Notes: generated by a model from the sequence alone, not told the origin. Counted from the first letter of the stretch, positions 36,809-46,800 are shown. The stretch is 64,000 nt of DNA from CAZGNZ01 sp964527215 (GCA_964527215.1 CAZGNZ010000003.1:1-64000), one strand, 5' to 3'. Translations and numbers: made by a program.

Positions 36809-37837
36809 ATGATGAATAAAAAATTAATAATCGCAATCTCAATCATCAGTACGTTTCTGTTTGGTGAAGAAATCACCAATATTCCGGATATCGTAACCAA
36901 AGTCGGTACGGCTGCCGGGAACTGGCTGAAGCTGGAAACCAACATCCGTGCTATCGGAATGGGCGGCGCAAATGTGGCATCAGGCGAGGGAGTGGCTTCC
37001 ATCCCTGTAAATCCGGCCAATATTGCCTTTCTGAAAGGATCAGAGACATACTATCTGAAATCCAGTTATCTGGCAGGCATTACGCACAATGTCATTGCTT
37101 ACGGTACGCGTCTCAGCGGAACGGACTACATGGCTTTCAATCTGTTTTATCTGGATTCAGGTCCCATTGGTGTGACGACGGAAACCTTTCCGGACGGCAC
37201 GGGTGAGGACTATCATGTGCGGGCATTTTCAATTGGCGGTACATATGCGAGGGTGCTTACCGATCGTTTGAAAGTCGGGCTGACCGTTAAATATGTACGG
37301 GAGAACATTTCCACAACGCATATGCAGAGTTTTGCCTTTGATCTCGGATCCAACTTTCGGACCGGCATCTACGGTTTCACGCTGGGAATGTGCGTCAGCA
37401 ATTTCGGACCGGAAGTGCGTTTCCACGGTGACGGTTTGAACAAGGTCGTGGATGACGAAGTGGATGTCGAGGGACGCCTGGATAAAATCACTGAAGACTT
37501 CCCGCTCCCGCTTTCCTTCCGCCTTGGGATCAAAAACGATCTCATCGGTAAAGAAAGCGAATGGTTTGCAAGTGAGACCAACCGGCTGACACTGGCAGTG
37601 GATGGAATGAATCCCATCGACTTTTCCGTGTACGGCAGTGCCGGTCTTGAATATGCCTGGCGGGAGATTGCGTTTGCCCGAATCGGTACTCACATGAATC
37701 ACGATACTGCAGGCCTTTCATTGGGTGCCGGGCTGCAGTACAAGGTACAGTCTTTTAAGATAATTTTTGACTATGCTTTTGTGGATTACGGCCCGCTGAA
37801 AGACTCATCCCAGTATGGTTTGAGACTTGGATTTTAA
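36809..37837 (+). CDS. PorV/PorQ-family outer-membrane beta-barrel protein
   Basis: A barrel protein of about 342 residues. It ends the operon, 14 bases after the previous stop. ATG at 36809 (or 36812) is preferred over the GTG at 36803 because the AGAGAGAG stretch at 36794-36801 is then correctly spaced. The signal peptide MMNKKLIIAISIISTFLFG is followed by a family-typical start (GTAAGNWLKLETNIRAIGMGGANVA; NPANIAFL), many alternating amphipathic strands and a C-terminal aromatic (YGLRLGF). PorV shuttles T9SS cargo to the sortase in Bacteroidota. Members outside the core T9SS locus often serve particular partners. Here it could serve the sorting-tail protein encoded just upstream. That partnership is inference. 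Confidence 0.78.
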   Translation: MMNKKLIIAISIISTFLFGEEITNIPDIVTKVGTAAGNWLKLETNIRAIGMGGANVASGEGVASIPVNPANIAFLKGSETYYLKSSYLAGITHNVIAYGTRLSGTDYMAFNLFYLDSGPIGVTTETFPDGTGEDYHVRAFSIGGTYARVLTDRLKVGLTVKYVRENISTTHMQSFAFDLGSNFRTGIYGFTLGMCVSNFGPEVRFHGDGLNKVVDDEVDVEGRLDKITEDFPLPLSFRLGIKNDLIGKESEWFASETNRLTLAVDGMNPIDFSVYGSAGLEYAWREIAFARIGTHMNHDTAGLSLGAGLQYKVQSFKIIFDYAFVDYGPLKDSSQYGLRLGF

Positions 37838-37858
37838 CACTCTGTTACAATAACTTTG
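37827..37858 (+). promoter_or_regulatory. Bacteroidota-like promoter (TTGG-N20-TAACTTTG)
   Basis: TTGG at 37827-37830, a 20-base spacer and TAACTTTG at 37851-37858 match exactly the form seen at 183-214 and 56031-56062. It begins inside the last codons of the PorV-like gene and would drive the gene at 37936. A second AT-rich box, TAATAT at 37882-37887, may be an alternative. Confidence 0.6.
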
Positions 37859-37935
37859 TGTTCGCATCAAATCCGTTTCTCTAATATAACGGGCACAAAA
37901 TTGTCGACAATCAATACACAATAGGAGAATGTAAA

Positions 37936-40578
37936 ATGGCCAAAAAAGGTATAATATTTTTTGCATTTGTGCTGGCGTTATCCTTTGCCAGAGATATCGA
38001 TTATCTCGGGGATAACTCGCACTCTCTGGACGTGAACGGGCGCCAGACAGAAATCATTCAGGATAACCCCATACTTCCCATGACCCGAGAGAACATAATG
38101 GTTATCGAAGAGGACTTTGAAGGTGATGTTGAGTGGACTCACGAGAATTGGTGGGAACTTTCCGAGAATGATTATAACAGTCCGACACACAGCTTCAATG
38201 CCGTGAATCCGCCGAATGGCGTTAACGTTGGAAGCTGGAATCTCTATTCACCCGTTTACCAGCTGCCGGAACTGGGAGAAGATGAAGTGATGCGTTTTGG
38301 ATTTCATCTTTTCTGCGATCAGCCGGACTCGGACGGTGACGGTGACAACTCCCTGGAAGACCTTTATCGGGTCGCACTTGCGGATGTGGACGCCCTTGCC
38401 TGGCATACCTCCGATTTCATGGCCTATGAAGGCATGTCCTACTGGTGCGGCGATGAAGCCCTGGAAGGGTACAGTGACGGCTGGCTTCAGTTCCTGGATA
38501 CCCCTCCGGTAACCATCCCTGCCGGCGGTTATACCATGACTGCCGATTTGCGCTGGGGCCTTGAAGATCCCTGCGGCGGTGACTGCGGTGTGGCCGGCGT
38601 TTTCGTCGATGGCTGGGACGCTGCCAATGTACGTATTTCAGCCGACGGTGGTCAAAGCTGGGATATCCTGGCTGGTTCTGATCCATATGATTTTACCAGC
38701 GGCTACGGCTGGGTTTTCAATGGAGAAGATGAATACATCGCGGGATGGGGCGGACAGACCGACTGGCATGAAGTAACGTTCGATCTGAACGACTATGCCG
38801 GAGAAGAAGTCATTATCCGCTTCGCTTTTGGTTCCGATCCCGGATATTCCACCATTGATGATGCCTCTCTGACAGGATTTTCGGTGGATAACATTGTTAT
38901 CTCCAATGATCTGTTCCTGGCTGATGCCGATGCCAATGATCCGATGATTGCAGCCGGTCTGGCATGGGTTGAGCAGTTTTATGACTACTCCGGTGACGAC
39001 GCCAATCCGCGTCCCGGTCACTTTGGATGGGAAGAATATCTCCCCGGTCTGCCGTACAACGGCAACACTTTCCTGGATATCAGTGATTTCGGCGGACGCA
39101 ATGTCCAGTTCCGTTTCCAGGCGGTCTACGATGACAATGATGACGGCGGTGTAGGCACCGGTCTCTTTATCGATGACTTCAAAGTGTACATTGAATTGGG
39201 CGCACCTCCGGCACCGACTGGTCTTGCCGGTGAAGCTCTGGACAGCCAGGTGAATCTCTGGTGGGATGATATGAACTATGCCGGTACTGACGATTATATC
39301 TACGATAACGATATGATCACTCAGATGATCACCCTCACTGATGAAGGTGAAGCCTGGGCCGGAACTGCCATTGATCTGATTGGTCCTTCCACAATTAACA
39401 CCGTTTCCATTTACAACATCAATGAACCCGGTGTGACCATCACCCTTGGCGCGTTTGAGAAAGTCGGATCATTCTACAATACATCTCCCGCGTATGAAAT
39501 GGAAGTGACGCTTGGAGAGGGCTGGAATGATTTTTCACCTGCATGGGATGTCACCAACAATTTCCTGATCGGTATCACGTTTACGGATCAGATTGCTGCC
39601 GGTTTGGATGAATCAGTGGATTATTCCTACCACAGCTATACAATGCTGGGCGGTTCCTGGGACAGCTGGGCTGAAACAGTGGAAGGCTCCGGCGGCGGAT
39701 TGAATCACGGTGAATGGGGTATTCGGGCCAATGTTACTGCCATGGGCGCCGATGTAACCTATAATGTTTACCGTGACGGTGATCCTGTTTCAACACTGCT
39801 GAGCAATGCCAGCTTTACCGATACGGGTCTTGAAAACAATATCACCTATGGGTATCAGGTCAGCGCAGTCTTCCCCGGCGGTGAGGAAAGTGAACTCAGC
39901 GAAGAGCTGCAGCTTACGCCTCAGGCCAACACGGTGTATGAACTGCTTTATGATGACGGTACTGCAGAAGAAGGTGCAAATTACGGATCCAATAATTTCA
40001 TGGCAGTCAAATTCACTTCAAATGGTGATGAAGATGACATGATGCGTGTCAAATGGTACCAGATGGTTGACGGCGGTGCATTCTACATTTACCTTTGGGA
40101 AGATGACGGCGGAATGCCCGGCATGGAAATGTATCATCATGTGGTCGTCGGCGGTGTGGAAGGCTGGAATGACTATGATCTTACCAGCGAAGCCTTTGTC
40201 ATGGGCGGTGACTTCTGGGTAGGTGTCAAGGAATTTACCTCTACCGCTGCCTTTGGTTTGGACACAAATTCAAACGCTGGAATGGGTTACGGACGCATCG
40301 GTACCACCGGTGCCTGGCAGCCGCTGGCTGACATAGGTTTTGACGGCAACCTGATGCTCCGCGCGGTTCTGAACGGCGAAGAACAGACGGGCTGTGAAAT
40401 CGGTGATGTCAATACTGATGGATCCGTGGATGTTCTGGATATCGTGATGATTGTGAATTTCATCATGGGCCAGACCATTCCGAATGACGACCAGCAGTGT
40501 GCGGCTGATGCCAATGAAGACGGTGCCATCGACGTTCTGGATATCGTCCAGATCGTAAACATGATTATGGGTGGCTAA
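37936..40578 (+). CDS. Secreted jelly-roll/FN3 protein with C-terminal dockerin
   Basis: An 880-residue exported protein with signal peptide MAKKGIIFFAFVLALSFA. The region about 55-410 looks like MAM/immune-inhibitor-A-like beta-sandwich domains (DFEGDVEWTHENWW; DGWDAANVRISADGGQSWD; DDASLTGFSVDNIVI). An FN3 domain starts near 425 (PPAPTGLAGEALDSQVNLWW) and resumes near 600. A further sandwich follows near 670-800. The last 60 residues are a dockerin-like pair, GDVNTDGSVDVLDIVMIVNF and ADANEDGAIDVLDIVQIVNM, each with the DxNxDxxxDxxD calcium loop. No sorting tail follows. AGGAG at 37923-37927 sets the start. There is no catalytic motif. It could be a binding protein that docks onto cohesin-like scaffolds; this is inferred. 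Confidence 0.8.
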   Translation: MAKKGIIFFAFVLALSFARDIDYLGDNSHSLDVNGRQTEIIQDNPILPMTRENIMVIEEDFEGDVEWTHENWWELSENDYNSPTHSFNAVNPPNGVNVGSWNLYSPVYQLPELGEDEVMRFGFHLFCDQPDSDGDGDNSLEDLYRVALADVDALAWHTSDFMAYEGMSYWCGDEALEGYSDGWLQFLDTPPVTIPAGGYTMTADLRWGLEDPCGGDCGVAGVFVDGWDAANVRISADGGQSWDILAGSDPYDFTSGYGWVFNGEDEYIAGWGGQTDWHEVTFDLNDYAGEEVIIRFAFGSDPGYSTIDDASLTGFSVDNIVISNDLFLADADANDPMIAAGLAWVEQFYDYSGDDANPRPGHFGWEEYLPGLPYNGNTFLDISDFGGRNVQFRFQAVYDDNDDGGVGTGLFIDDFKVYIELGAPPAPTGLAGEALDSQVNLWWDDMNYAGTDDYIYDNDMITQMITLTDEGEAWAGTAIDLIGPSTINTVSIYNINEPGVTITLGAFEKVGSFYNTSPAYEMEVTLGEGWNDFSPAWDVTNNFLIGITFTDQIAAGLDESVDYSYHSYTMLGGSWDSWAETVEGSGGGLNHGEWGIRANVTAMGADVTYNVYRDGDPVSTLLSNASFTDTGLENNITYGYQVSAVFPGGEESELSEELQLTPQANTVYELLYDDGTAEEGANYGSNNFMAVKFTSNGDEDDMMRVKWYQMVDGGAFYIYLWEDDGGMPGMEMYHHVVVGGVEGWNDYDLTSEAFVMGGDFWVGVKEFTSTAAFGLDTNSNAGMGYGRIGTTGAWQPLADIGFDGNLMLRAVLNGEEQTGCEIGDVNTDGSVDVLDIVMIVNFIMGQTIPNDDQQCAADANEDGAIDVLDIVQIVNMIMGG

Positions 40579-40612
40579 GTCTGAAGCTGTCTGAACAAGA
40601 ATAAAAACTACA

Positions 40613-40658
40613 GGACCACCCTTTTTGCCGGTCGATTGACGGGTGGGAAGGGTGGTCC
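40613..40658 (+). other. Intergenic hairpin
   Basis: GGACCACCCTT at 40613-40623 pairs perfectly with AAGGGTGGTCC at 40648-40658 around a 24-base loop. No T-run follows, so it is a weak terminator at best. It may be an RNA stability or processing element between the dockerin protein and the protease gene. I see no separate promoter for the protease. Confidence 0.4.
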
Positions 40659-40694
40659 GCTAACGATTCAAAAACACAAAACAAAAGGAAAAAG

Positions 40695-43600
40695 ATGAGC
40701 GAAATAAAGAAGATCAGAAAACAGGCATGGGCGCTCATTGGATTCATTACCGCATTAGGCATTGTCTTTGGTGACTATTATCAGGACCGGTTTCTTTTCT
40801 GTCTTAAACCGGATGCAAATCCCCTTGAAATTCAGCGGACTGCGGACGGGGCAGTGGTTGATAATCCGCAGGTCGCACAGTTTTTTTATAAAAATGATAT
40901 TTTAGATGTTGAAAGATGGATTACCAGTGCCGGTCCTGAAGATCATGACGGCGATATCTATCTGAACCGCATCTACAGGGTATATCTCAAACCCGGACGG
41001 CAGGACGAAATGGAATCTGTTAAGGAATCCATCCGATACCTGGACGTTGTACATTCATCAGAATTTGAAAATATCCGCACACCCGTTTACTCCCCCAATG
41101 ATCCCTCGTACTGGCAGCAGACCAGTCTGCCGGCAGTAAAAGCCAATCAGGCCTGGGATTTCTGGAATATCAGCGAAGGTGAAATGCCCGGAAGCAGAGA
41201 AGTGCTGATTGCCGTGGTGGATACCGGTGTGGACTATACGCATCCTGATTTACAGGAAAATGCCTGGATCAATCAGGGTGAAGTGCCTGGCACTGTTTTT
41301 AACACAATAGATATAGACGGTGACGATTATGTGACGGCAAGTGAAGTGCTGACCTACCTCACGGTCAATAATTATGATTACAACAACGATGGTGAAATCA
41401 ATCTGCGGGATGCGCTCCATGCCAGTTCGATGCTTACCAACAATGCGGACAATGACAACAACGGGAAAGCAGACGACATCATTGGCTGGGATCTCTCAGG
41501 CTGGTCCGGGACCGATGACAATGATCCGTTTCCAAAGGAAGGCGTACCCAACAATTCCACCTGGGCTCATGGCACGCATGTGGCCGGTATTGCTTCCGCA
41601 GTCACTCATAACAGTCTTGGGCTGGCGGCAACAGCCTTCAATGCCAGCATTATTTCGGTAAAATGCTCAAGGGAGTATCAGACCGGAGAACCGGGTGTTA
41701 ACGACGGTTATGACGGAATCACCTATGCAGCCAAAGCCGGATACTATGCCGGTACATTTACCATCATCAACAACAGCTGGGGCGGCAGCGGATACAACGG
41801 TTATGAGCAGAGTGTGATCAACACTGCGCATGATACCTATGGTGCGGTGATTGTATGCGCGGGAGGAAATGGTGACGATTACGGCGGTGAGGAGTACTCT
41901 TCACATTATCCTTCCTCATATAATAACGCCATTTCCGTATGTGCCATCGGCGCCAGCGGAACCTGGACCCACTGGGCAACCTATCATGAAACCATTGACC
42001 TGGCTGCACCGGGAAATGATGTTCTAAGCTGCATTATCGGCGGCGGATACGAATCCTGGCCCGGTTCTTCCATGGCGAGCCCCAATGCGGCCAGCTGTAT
42101 CGGCCTGCTGGCATCCTTCTACCCTGACTGGGACAATGAACAACTGGAGAGCAGAATTGTCTCAGCGGCAGATCCGTTTATTTATGACGTCAATACAGAA
42201 GATTATCTTCAGGGCATGCTCGGGGAAGGCATGGTGGATGCCTACTATGCCATTGGCGGTCTGGTTTTCCCAAGCATCTACTACATGGAACATATGATAA
42301 TGATGGAGACGGGTGATGGGGATCCGCTTCTGAATCCCGGGGAGTCCGGACAGCTGCGGGTGACGCTTGGAAATGAAATCGGCTGGATTGATGCTTCAAA
42401 TGTGTCTGCGGAATTGACCTGTGACCATCCCGGTGTGACAATCACTGACGCCGAAGCTGAATATTCGGATATTGCAGTCGGCGGGGAAGCGGTCAATCTC
42501 ATCGATCCGTTTGGTTTTGAACTGGCGGATGACATTGCATTGGGTGATATAGAATTCGTCCTGCATGTAACTGCCACCGGAATTCCGGGTTATACGTTTA
42601 CACGGGAAATCCCGTTTGAAGTGAATGTCTCACTGAATCAGTACGGTTGGCCTCTGGACACACTGGTTGAACCGATAAACAATATTGAAGCATCCCCTGT
42701 TCTGGCGGATGTTGATGGTAACAATGTCGCAGAAATAATATTTGGGGATTACAGTGGTCATCTGTATGCCGTTAATACAGACGGCGACATGGTTGAAACG
42801 GACCTGTTTCCCTTTGATACCGGAAACCAGATATGGGGTTCTCCGGCGGCGGCAGATATTGACAATGACGGACATACGGAAATTATTCAGACGTCCAAAA
42901 GTAAAATGCTCTATGTGCTGGATCCTGTGGACAACATTGTGCAGGTTGAATTTGATGCCGATCAATATCTGATGGGCTCTCCGGCACTTGGCAATCTGGA
43001 TGCGGATGATGATCTTGAAATAGTGGTGGGCGGCTACAATTCTTCCGGGTATATTTTTGCTATTAATCCGGATGGAACCGCGGTTGAGGGCTTTCCCTAT
43101 TTTACTGATGAAAAAGTGCTGCGCGGAGTCGGACTGGCGGATTTCAACGGAAATGGCCGCTCAGATATTGTATATGTCACGGAAGATGACCGCATTTGGC
43201 TGATTTATGATGATACCACTGTTGCAGATGGCTTCCCGTTTACGGCAGGTGATAAATTTAAATCCGCCCCGGGCATACTGGAATACAACGGGCAAAAGAT
43301 CATTGTTGCCGGCTGCAGGGACAATAACTTCTATGCCGTCAACAGCGACGGCAGTCTGCGGTTCAGTATTGCCACAGGCAGTTATGTTAATACCAGTCCG
43401 GCGTTTGCAGAATATGACGAAACAACGGGTATTTTCTTCGGGTCGGAAGACGGCTATCTTTACGGGATCGATCCGGATGGGAATGCCTTGCCAGGCTGGC
43501 CGATCTTTTTCGGCGGAGCAGTCAATTCTTCTCCGGCTGTCTCGGATCTGAACGGTGATGGCATGCCTGAAATTATGGCGGGAGATCTGGCCGGAACAAT

Positions 43601-44042
43601 CGGTGCATATTCCTGGGATGGTTCGGTCTTCAGCCCGTTTCCAATCAGCATGGGGGTCGGTATTACCGGTTCTCCCACTGTGAAAGATTCCGATGGGGAT
43701 GGTGATCTTGAAATGCTTATTGGTTCGTCCATGTTTATGCTGAATTTCGATATCAAGGAAACAGGCATCAGCGATGGATTCTGGAATATGCATCGCGGCA
43801 GCAGTCTGCGTACCGGATATTCAGGTGATATCATGACTGGCGGCTGCGGTGATTATATATCGGGGGATGTCAATCTCGACCTGGTTCTGGATGTACTGGA
43901 CGTGGTGCGAATCGTCAGCATCATCATGGGGACTGCCGACAATGTAACCGAGTGTGAAATAATTATCGCGGATATGAATCTGGATACCGTTGTTGACGTA
44001 CTGGATGTGGTGATTATTGTAAATACAATAATGGGCAACTGA
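40695..44042 (+). CDS. Secreted subtilisin-family (S8) serine protease with beta-propeller and dockerin
   Basis: An 1115-residue exported protease. The hydrophobic N-terminal segment (WALIGFITALGIVFG) is the signal peptide, and a propeptide-like region covers about 33-130. The S8 catalytic triad is visible: Asp176 in AVVDTGVDYTHPDL, His292 in WAHGTHVAGIAS and Ser459 in GSSMASPNAAS, with the oxyanion region NNSWGG between. An insert with acidic loops (DIDGDDYVTASE, DYNNDGEINLRD) lies between Asp and His. Residues about 650-1030 form FG-GAP/VCBS-type propeller blades (VLADVDGNNVAEIIFGDYSG; VSDLNGDGMPEIMAGDLAG). The C-terminus is a dockerin-like pair (GDVNLDLVLDVLDVVRIVSI; ADMNLDTVVDVLDVVIIVNT) with no sorting tail. 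AAAAGGAAAA precedes the ATG. Extracellular protein degradation is well supported. Docking to cohesin-like proteins is inference. Confidence 0.9.
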   Translation: MSEIKKIRKQAWALIGFITALGIVFGDYYQDRFLFCLKPDANPLEIQRTADGAVVDNPQVAQFFYKNDILDVERWITSAGPEDHDGDIYLNRIYRVYLKPGRQDEMESVKESIRYLDVVHSSEFENIRTPVYSPNDPSYWQQTSLPAVKANQAWDFWNISEGEMPGSREVLIAVVDTGVDYTHPDLQENAWINQGEVPGTVFNTIDIDGDDYVTASEVLTYLTVNNYDYNNDGEINLRDALHASSMLTNNADNDNNGKADDIIGWDLSGWSGTDDNDPFPKEGVPNNSTWAHGTHVAGIASAVTHNSLGLAATAFNASIISVKCSREYQTGEPGVNDGYDGITYAAKAGYYAGTFTIINNSWGGSGYNGYEQSVINTAHDTYGAVIVCAGGNGDDYGGEEYSSHYPSSYNNAISVCAIGASGTWTHWATYHETIDLAAPGNDVLSCIIGGGYESWPGSSMASPNAASCIGLLASFYPDWDNEQLESRIVSAADPFIYDVNTEDYLQGMLGEGMVDAYYAIGGLVFPSIYYMEHMIMMETGDGDPLLNPGESGQLRVTLGNEIGWIDASNVSAELTCDHPGVTITDAEAEYSDIAVGGEAVNLIDPFGFELADDIALGDIEFVLHVTATGIPGYTFTREIPFEVNVSLNQYGWPLDTLVEPINNIEASPVLADVDGNNVAEIIFGDYSGHLYAVNTDGDMVETDLFPFDTGNQIWGSPAAADIDNDGHTEIIQTSKSKMLYVLDPVDNIVQVEFDADQYLMGSPALGNLDADDDLEIVVGGYNSSGYIFAINPDGTAVEGFPYFTDEKVLRGVGLADFNGNGRSDIVYVTEDDRIWLIYDDTTVADGFPFTAGDKFKSAPGILEYNGQKIIVAGCRDNNFYAVNSDGSLRFSIATGSYVNTSPAFAEYDETTGIFFGSEDGYLYGIDPDGNALPGWPIFFGGAVNSSPAVSDLNGDGMPEIMAGDLAGTIGAYSWDGSVFSPFPISMGVGITGSPTVKDSDGDGDLEMLIGSSMFMLNFDIKETGISDGFWNMHRGSSLRTGYSGDIMTGGCGDYISGDVNLDLVLDVLDVVRIVSIIMGTADNVTECEIIIADMNLDTVVDVLDVVIIVNTIMGN

Positions 44043-44086
44043 CTGTTCAGGGATCAAGAGTTTTAAAAAAAATTGACAGCAGAAAT

Positions 44087-44115
44087 TTGCTGTTTCAGAG
44101 TTTGGGACTTATACA
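44087..44115 (+). promoter_or_regulatory. Possible promoter ahead of the Asp-box protein
   Basis: TTGCTG at 44087-44092 and TATACA at 44110-44115 are separated by 17 bases, a general sigma70-like arrangement. The region does not contain the exact TTGG-N20-TAnnTTTG form. The TTGCTG overlaps a small hairpin (ACAGCA/TGCTGT). Low certainty. Confidence 0.25.
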
Positions 44116-44185
44116 ATTATTCAAATTTGAAAACTGTTTTTCAAAGTTATTAACTCAGACAACAATCGCTAAATAAGGAGTTCAA

Positions 44186-46762
44186 ATGAAGGGGATAAGA
44201 ATAACAGGAATCGCAGTTCTGGCATTCAGCATGCTGCTGGCAGCTACCAGAGTTGCGCCTGAAACGAAGGTGAGCAATGCCTATCAACCCAAAGTGGAGC
44301 CAACAAACCAGATTGTTAACACTAGTCAGTATACAAGTCCGATTACATACCCCAATGTTGATCGGAACAGTGTAAATATGACCCTGGCTGACTCCTCTAA
44401 AAATGGTTATGGGCTGATCGTCAGCATGACCAATCCAATTGGTGTAACCAGCGAAGGCTGGATTCTCGGATACCGTCAGTGGGCCGGTGACACCGGGACC
44501 AGTGGTCAGATCGGGGCTGCATATTCTCCCGACGGTGCAAACTGGACAACATACACAAACCTGAATCCGGGACTGGGTTTGGGTCGGTATCCAAGTGCAG
44601 TGGCCACGGATCCGTATCCGTATGTATTCTGGAATGAATATACCGGTGAAGGTACTGGTTACGGCGGACGTGCCTATTACACATATGACGAATTTGGTTG
44701 GGACGGCGGATCATTTGCCACTCCGCTGGATGTAGACATCCTGTGGAATGATTCAAAGGATCTGTGGGTCGGCAGTCCTTCATATGCATATGATGAAGCC
44801 AATGACATGCATTATTTCAATGTTTCCTATTCGGATTGGACAAGGGACAATGTCTATATGTTCCACTCGGAAGCATACGATGATGGCTTTATTATTTTCG
44901 GCAGTGAAATTGTCGTGATAGATGTCATTAATGATCTGGTCGGTGGTGACGATGATGGTAAATATAATTCGGACGCCATTACTGAGGTCAATAATGATGG
45001 TATCGGTTATGTTGCTACTTCTGCGTATTTTCTGGGTGCAGACCAGACACCTCCAACCAGCCAGTACACCAATATTCACAGCCCGATTTTCAAAATGACT
45101 GAAAACTACGGTGCTACCTGGACCGGCGGTCAGGGCGGAAGTAACTACTACTACATTCCGGAAGATGTTTTTGAATCAATGATGGGTGACAATTATCCTG
45201 ACGAACATGAATTTCCGAGTGTTTATGTCAGCGAATGTGACGGAACCACAATTGAATTTGAAAAATTGTTTTGCACCTATGACTTTGACCTGAAGGTTGA
45301 CAGCGATGGCAATCCTCACTTCATTATTGGTGTCCTGCCTTCTGCAGGTGATGGAGTTTACCCGGGCATGCCTTACAATGGTCTTTATCATTTCTGGATT
45401 GATAAAGACTATCTGATGAATCCCGGTGTGGTCAACACAGACACAGGTTGGAATTATTCCCGTCTGTTTGATACAGGGAATATCTGGAACTGGGAAAATG
45501 CAGATGGAGAATCCTACTGGCAGAAATCATTCCCCAGCTTTGCTATCAGTGACGAATCTGATGATATCATGTGGGTAGTTGTTGCCGGTCCGGACCAGGG
45601 TGACTTTGTCGTGACCGATGATGGCGGTACTCCGGATGACGAATGTGATGACCTGGGATATTATCCAACTTGGAACGAAGAAATCTGGATTGTGAAATCT
45701 GTTGACGGCGGACAGTCCTGGTGGTGCCCATACAACATGACCAACACTCCCGCTGACTGCTGGATTAATGAAAACAATGATTTTGAATGTGCAGATGATG
45801 AAATTTGTCCGGACGGTGAAACTCAGGATGAACCTGATGAGGTGGATGCCCATGCCGGTACCGGTGCAACCAACTCTGTCATTCCTGTGATGTATCAGGC
45901 TCCTGACTGGTGCTATGGTTCAACCACAGGCGACATGAGTGCTCAGAACCACAAATGCCGTGTATTTGCTGGCTGGGTCGAACTGACCACAGAAGATCTG
46001 TCTGAATGCATCGATTGTGTTCCCGGTGATGTCAACCTTGATACGGCAATTGACATTCTTGATATCATTGCCATCCTGAATAATCTGCTTTATGGTTTTG
46101 AACTTCCCGGCGGCGAATGTGCCGGTGACTTCAATGCCGACGGATCGATTGATATCCTGGATATCGTGGCAATTGTGAACTACATACTGTACAACCGCGC
46201 TGAATCTGCAACATTTGCAAATATTCAGATCAATGACAACGCAGTAGAAATGGCTGCAGACGGATTTGTCGGAGCTGTTCAGATGACTCTGATCCATGAT
46301 GGAAGCCTGACTCTGGATATCACCGATGCTGCAATGACCAGTGGATACAGCACTGAAGGAACACGGACGACTGTGATTATTGTGGCTCCGGAAGCAGGTG
46401 AACTGTTTACGGCGGACAATGATTTCCAGATTGAAAGCATTGTTGCAGCCTCCGGTGACAGCTATATTACTGCCAATATTGCTCAAGACTATGCGCTGCT
46501 GTCCAGTTATCCCAATCCCTTCAACCCTGAAACAACCATCAGCTATGATATCATGACTGACGGTATGGTTGAAGTAGCCATCTATAATCTGATGGGTCAG
46601 AAAGTGGCATCTCTTGTGAATAATTATCACTCAGCCGGTTCCTACACAGTCAATTGGGCTGGTCAGGATCATCTGGGTAACGCTGTCAGTTCAGGTGTAT
46701 ATTTCGCACAATTGACCAGCGGAAATGAAGTTGTGACCAATAAAATCACGCTTCTGAGATAA
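44186..46762 (+). CDS. Secreted Asp-box-like protein with internal dockerin and T9SS sorting tail
   Basis: An 858-residue exported protein with signal peptide MKGIRITGIAVLAFSMLLAAT. Residues about 60-590 have Asp-box-type turns typical of sialidase-like propellers (YSPDGANWTTY, TENYGATWTGG, SVDGGQSWWCPYN). No sialidase active-site pattern is apparent, so I do not name an enzyme. A dockerin-like pair lies near 610-675 (GDVNLDTAIDILDIIAILNN; GDFNADGSIDILDIVAIVNY). About 100 residues later comes a sorting tail, 775-858 (SSYPNPFNPETTISYDI, ending NKITLLR). Unlike its two dockerin-bearing neighbours, it carries both modules. AAGGAG at 44175-44180 fixes the start. Confidence 0.8.
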   Translation: MKGIRITGIAVLAFSMLLAATRVAPETKVSNAYQPKVEPTNQIVNTSQYTSPITYPNVDRNSVNMTLADSSKNGYGLIVSMTNPIGVTSEGWILGYRQWAGDTGTSGQIGAAYSPDGANWTTYTNLNPGLGLGRYPSAVATDPYPYVFWNEYTGEGTGYGGRAYYTYDEFGWDGGSFATPLDVDILWNDSKDLWVGSPSYAYDEANDMHYFNVSYSDWTRDNVYMFHSEAYDDGFIIFGSEIVVIDVINDLVGGDDDGKYNSDAITEVNNDGIGYVATSAYFLGADQTPPTSQYTNIHSPIFKMTENYGATWTGGQGGSNYYYIPEDVFESMMGDNYPDEHEFPSVYVSECDGTTIEFEKLFCTYDFDLKVDSDGNPHFIIGVLPSAGDGVYPGMPYNGLYHFWIDKDYLMNPGVVNTDTGWNYSRLFDTGNIWNWENADGESYWQKSFPSFAISDESDDIMWVVVAGPDQGDFVVTDDGGTPDDECDDLGYYPTWNEEIWIVKSVDGGQSWWCPYNMTNTPADCWINENNDFECADDEICPDGETQDEPDEVDAHAGTGATNSVIPVMYQAPDWCYGSTTGDMSAQNHKCRVFAGWVELTTEDLSECIDCVPGDVNLDTAIDILDIIAILNNLLYGFELPGGECAGDFNADGSIDILDIVAIVNYILYNRAESATFANIQINDNAVEMAADGFVGAVQMTLIHDGSLTLDITDAAMTSGYSTEGTRTTVIIVAPEAGELFTADNDFQIESIVAASGDSYITANIAQDYALLSSYPNPFNPETTISYDIMTDGMVEVAIYNLMGQKVASLVNNYHSAGSYTVNWAGQDHLGNAVSSGVYFAQLTSGNEVVTNKITLLR

Positions 46763-46768
46763 ATTAAG

Positions 46769-46800
46769 TTGAATTATAATCTTGAGGAGATATAAATTTC
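46769..46800 (+). promoter_or_regulatory. Weak promoter candidate overlapping hairpin
   Basis: TTGA at 46769-46772, a 20-base spacer and TAAATTTC at 46793-46800 resemble the TTGG-N20-TAnnTTTG form with one mismatch in each box. It overlaps the hairpin at 46778-46811, so terminator and promoter would share DNA. Confidence 0.3.

Noticed and set aside
44186..46762. Sialidase or exo-glycosidase call for the Asp-box protein
   Set aside because: Asp-box turns are present, but I cannot see the arginine triad or other active-site residues. These turns are common in non-enzymatic propellers.
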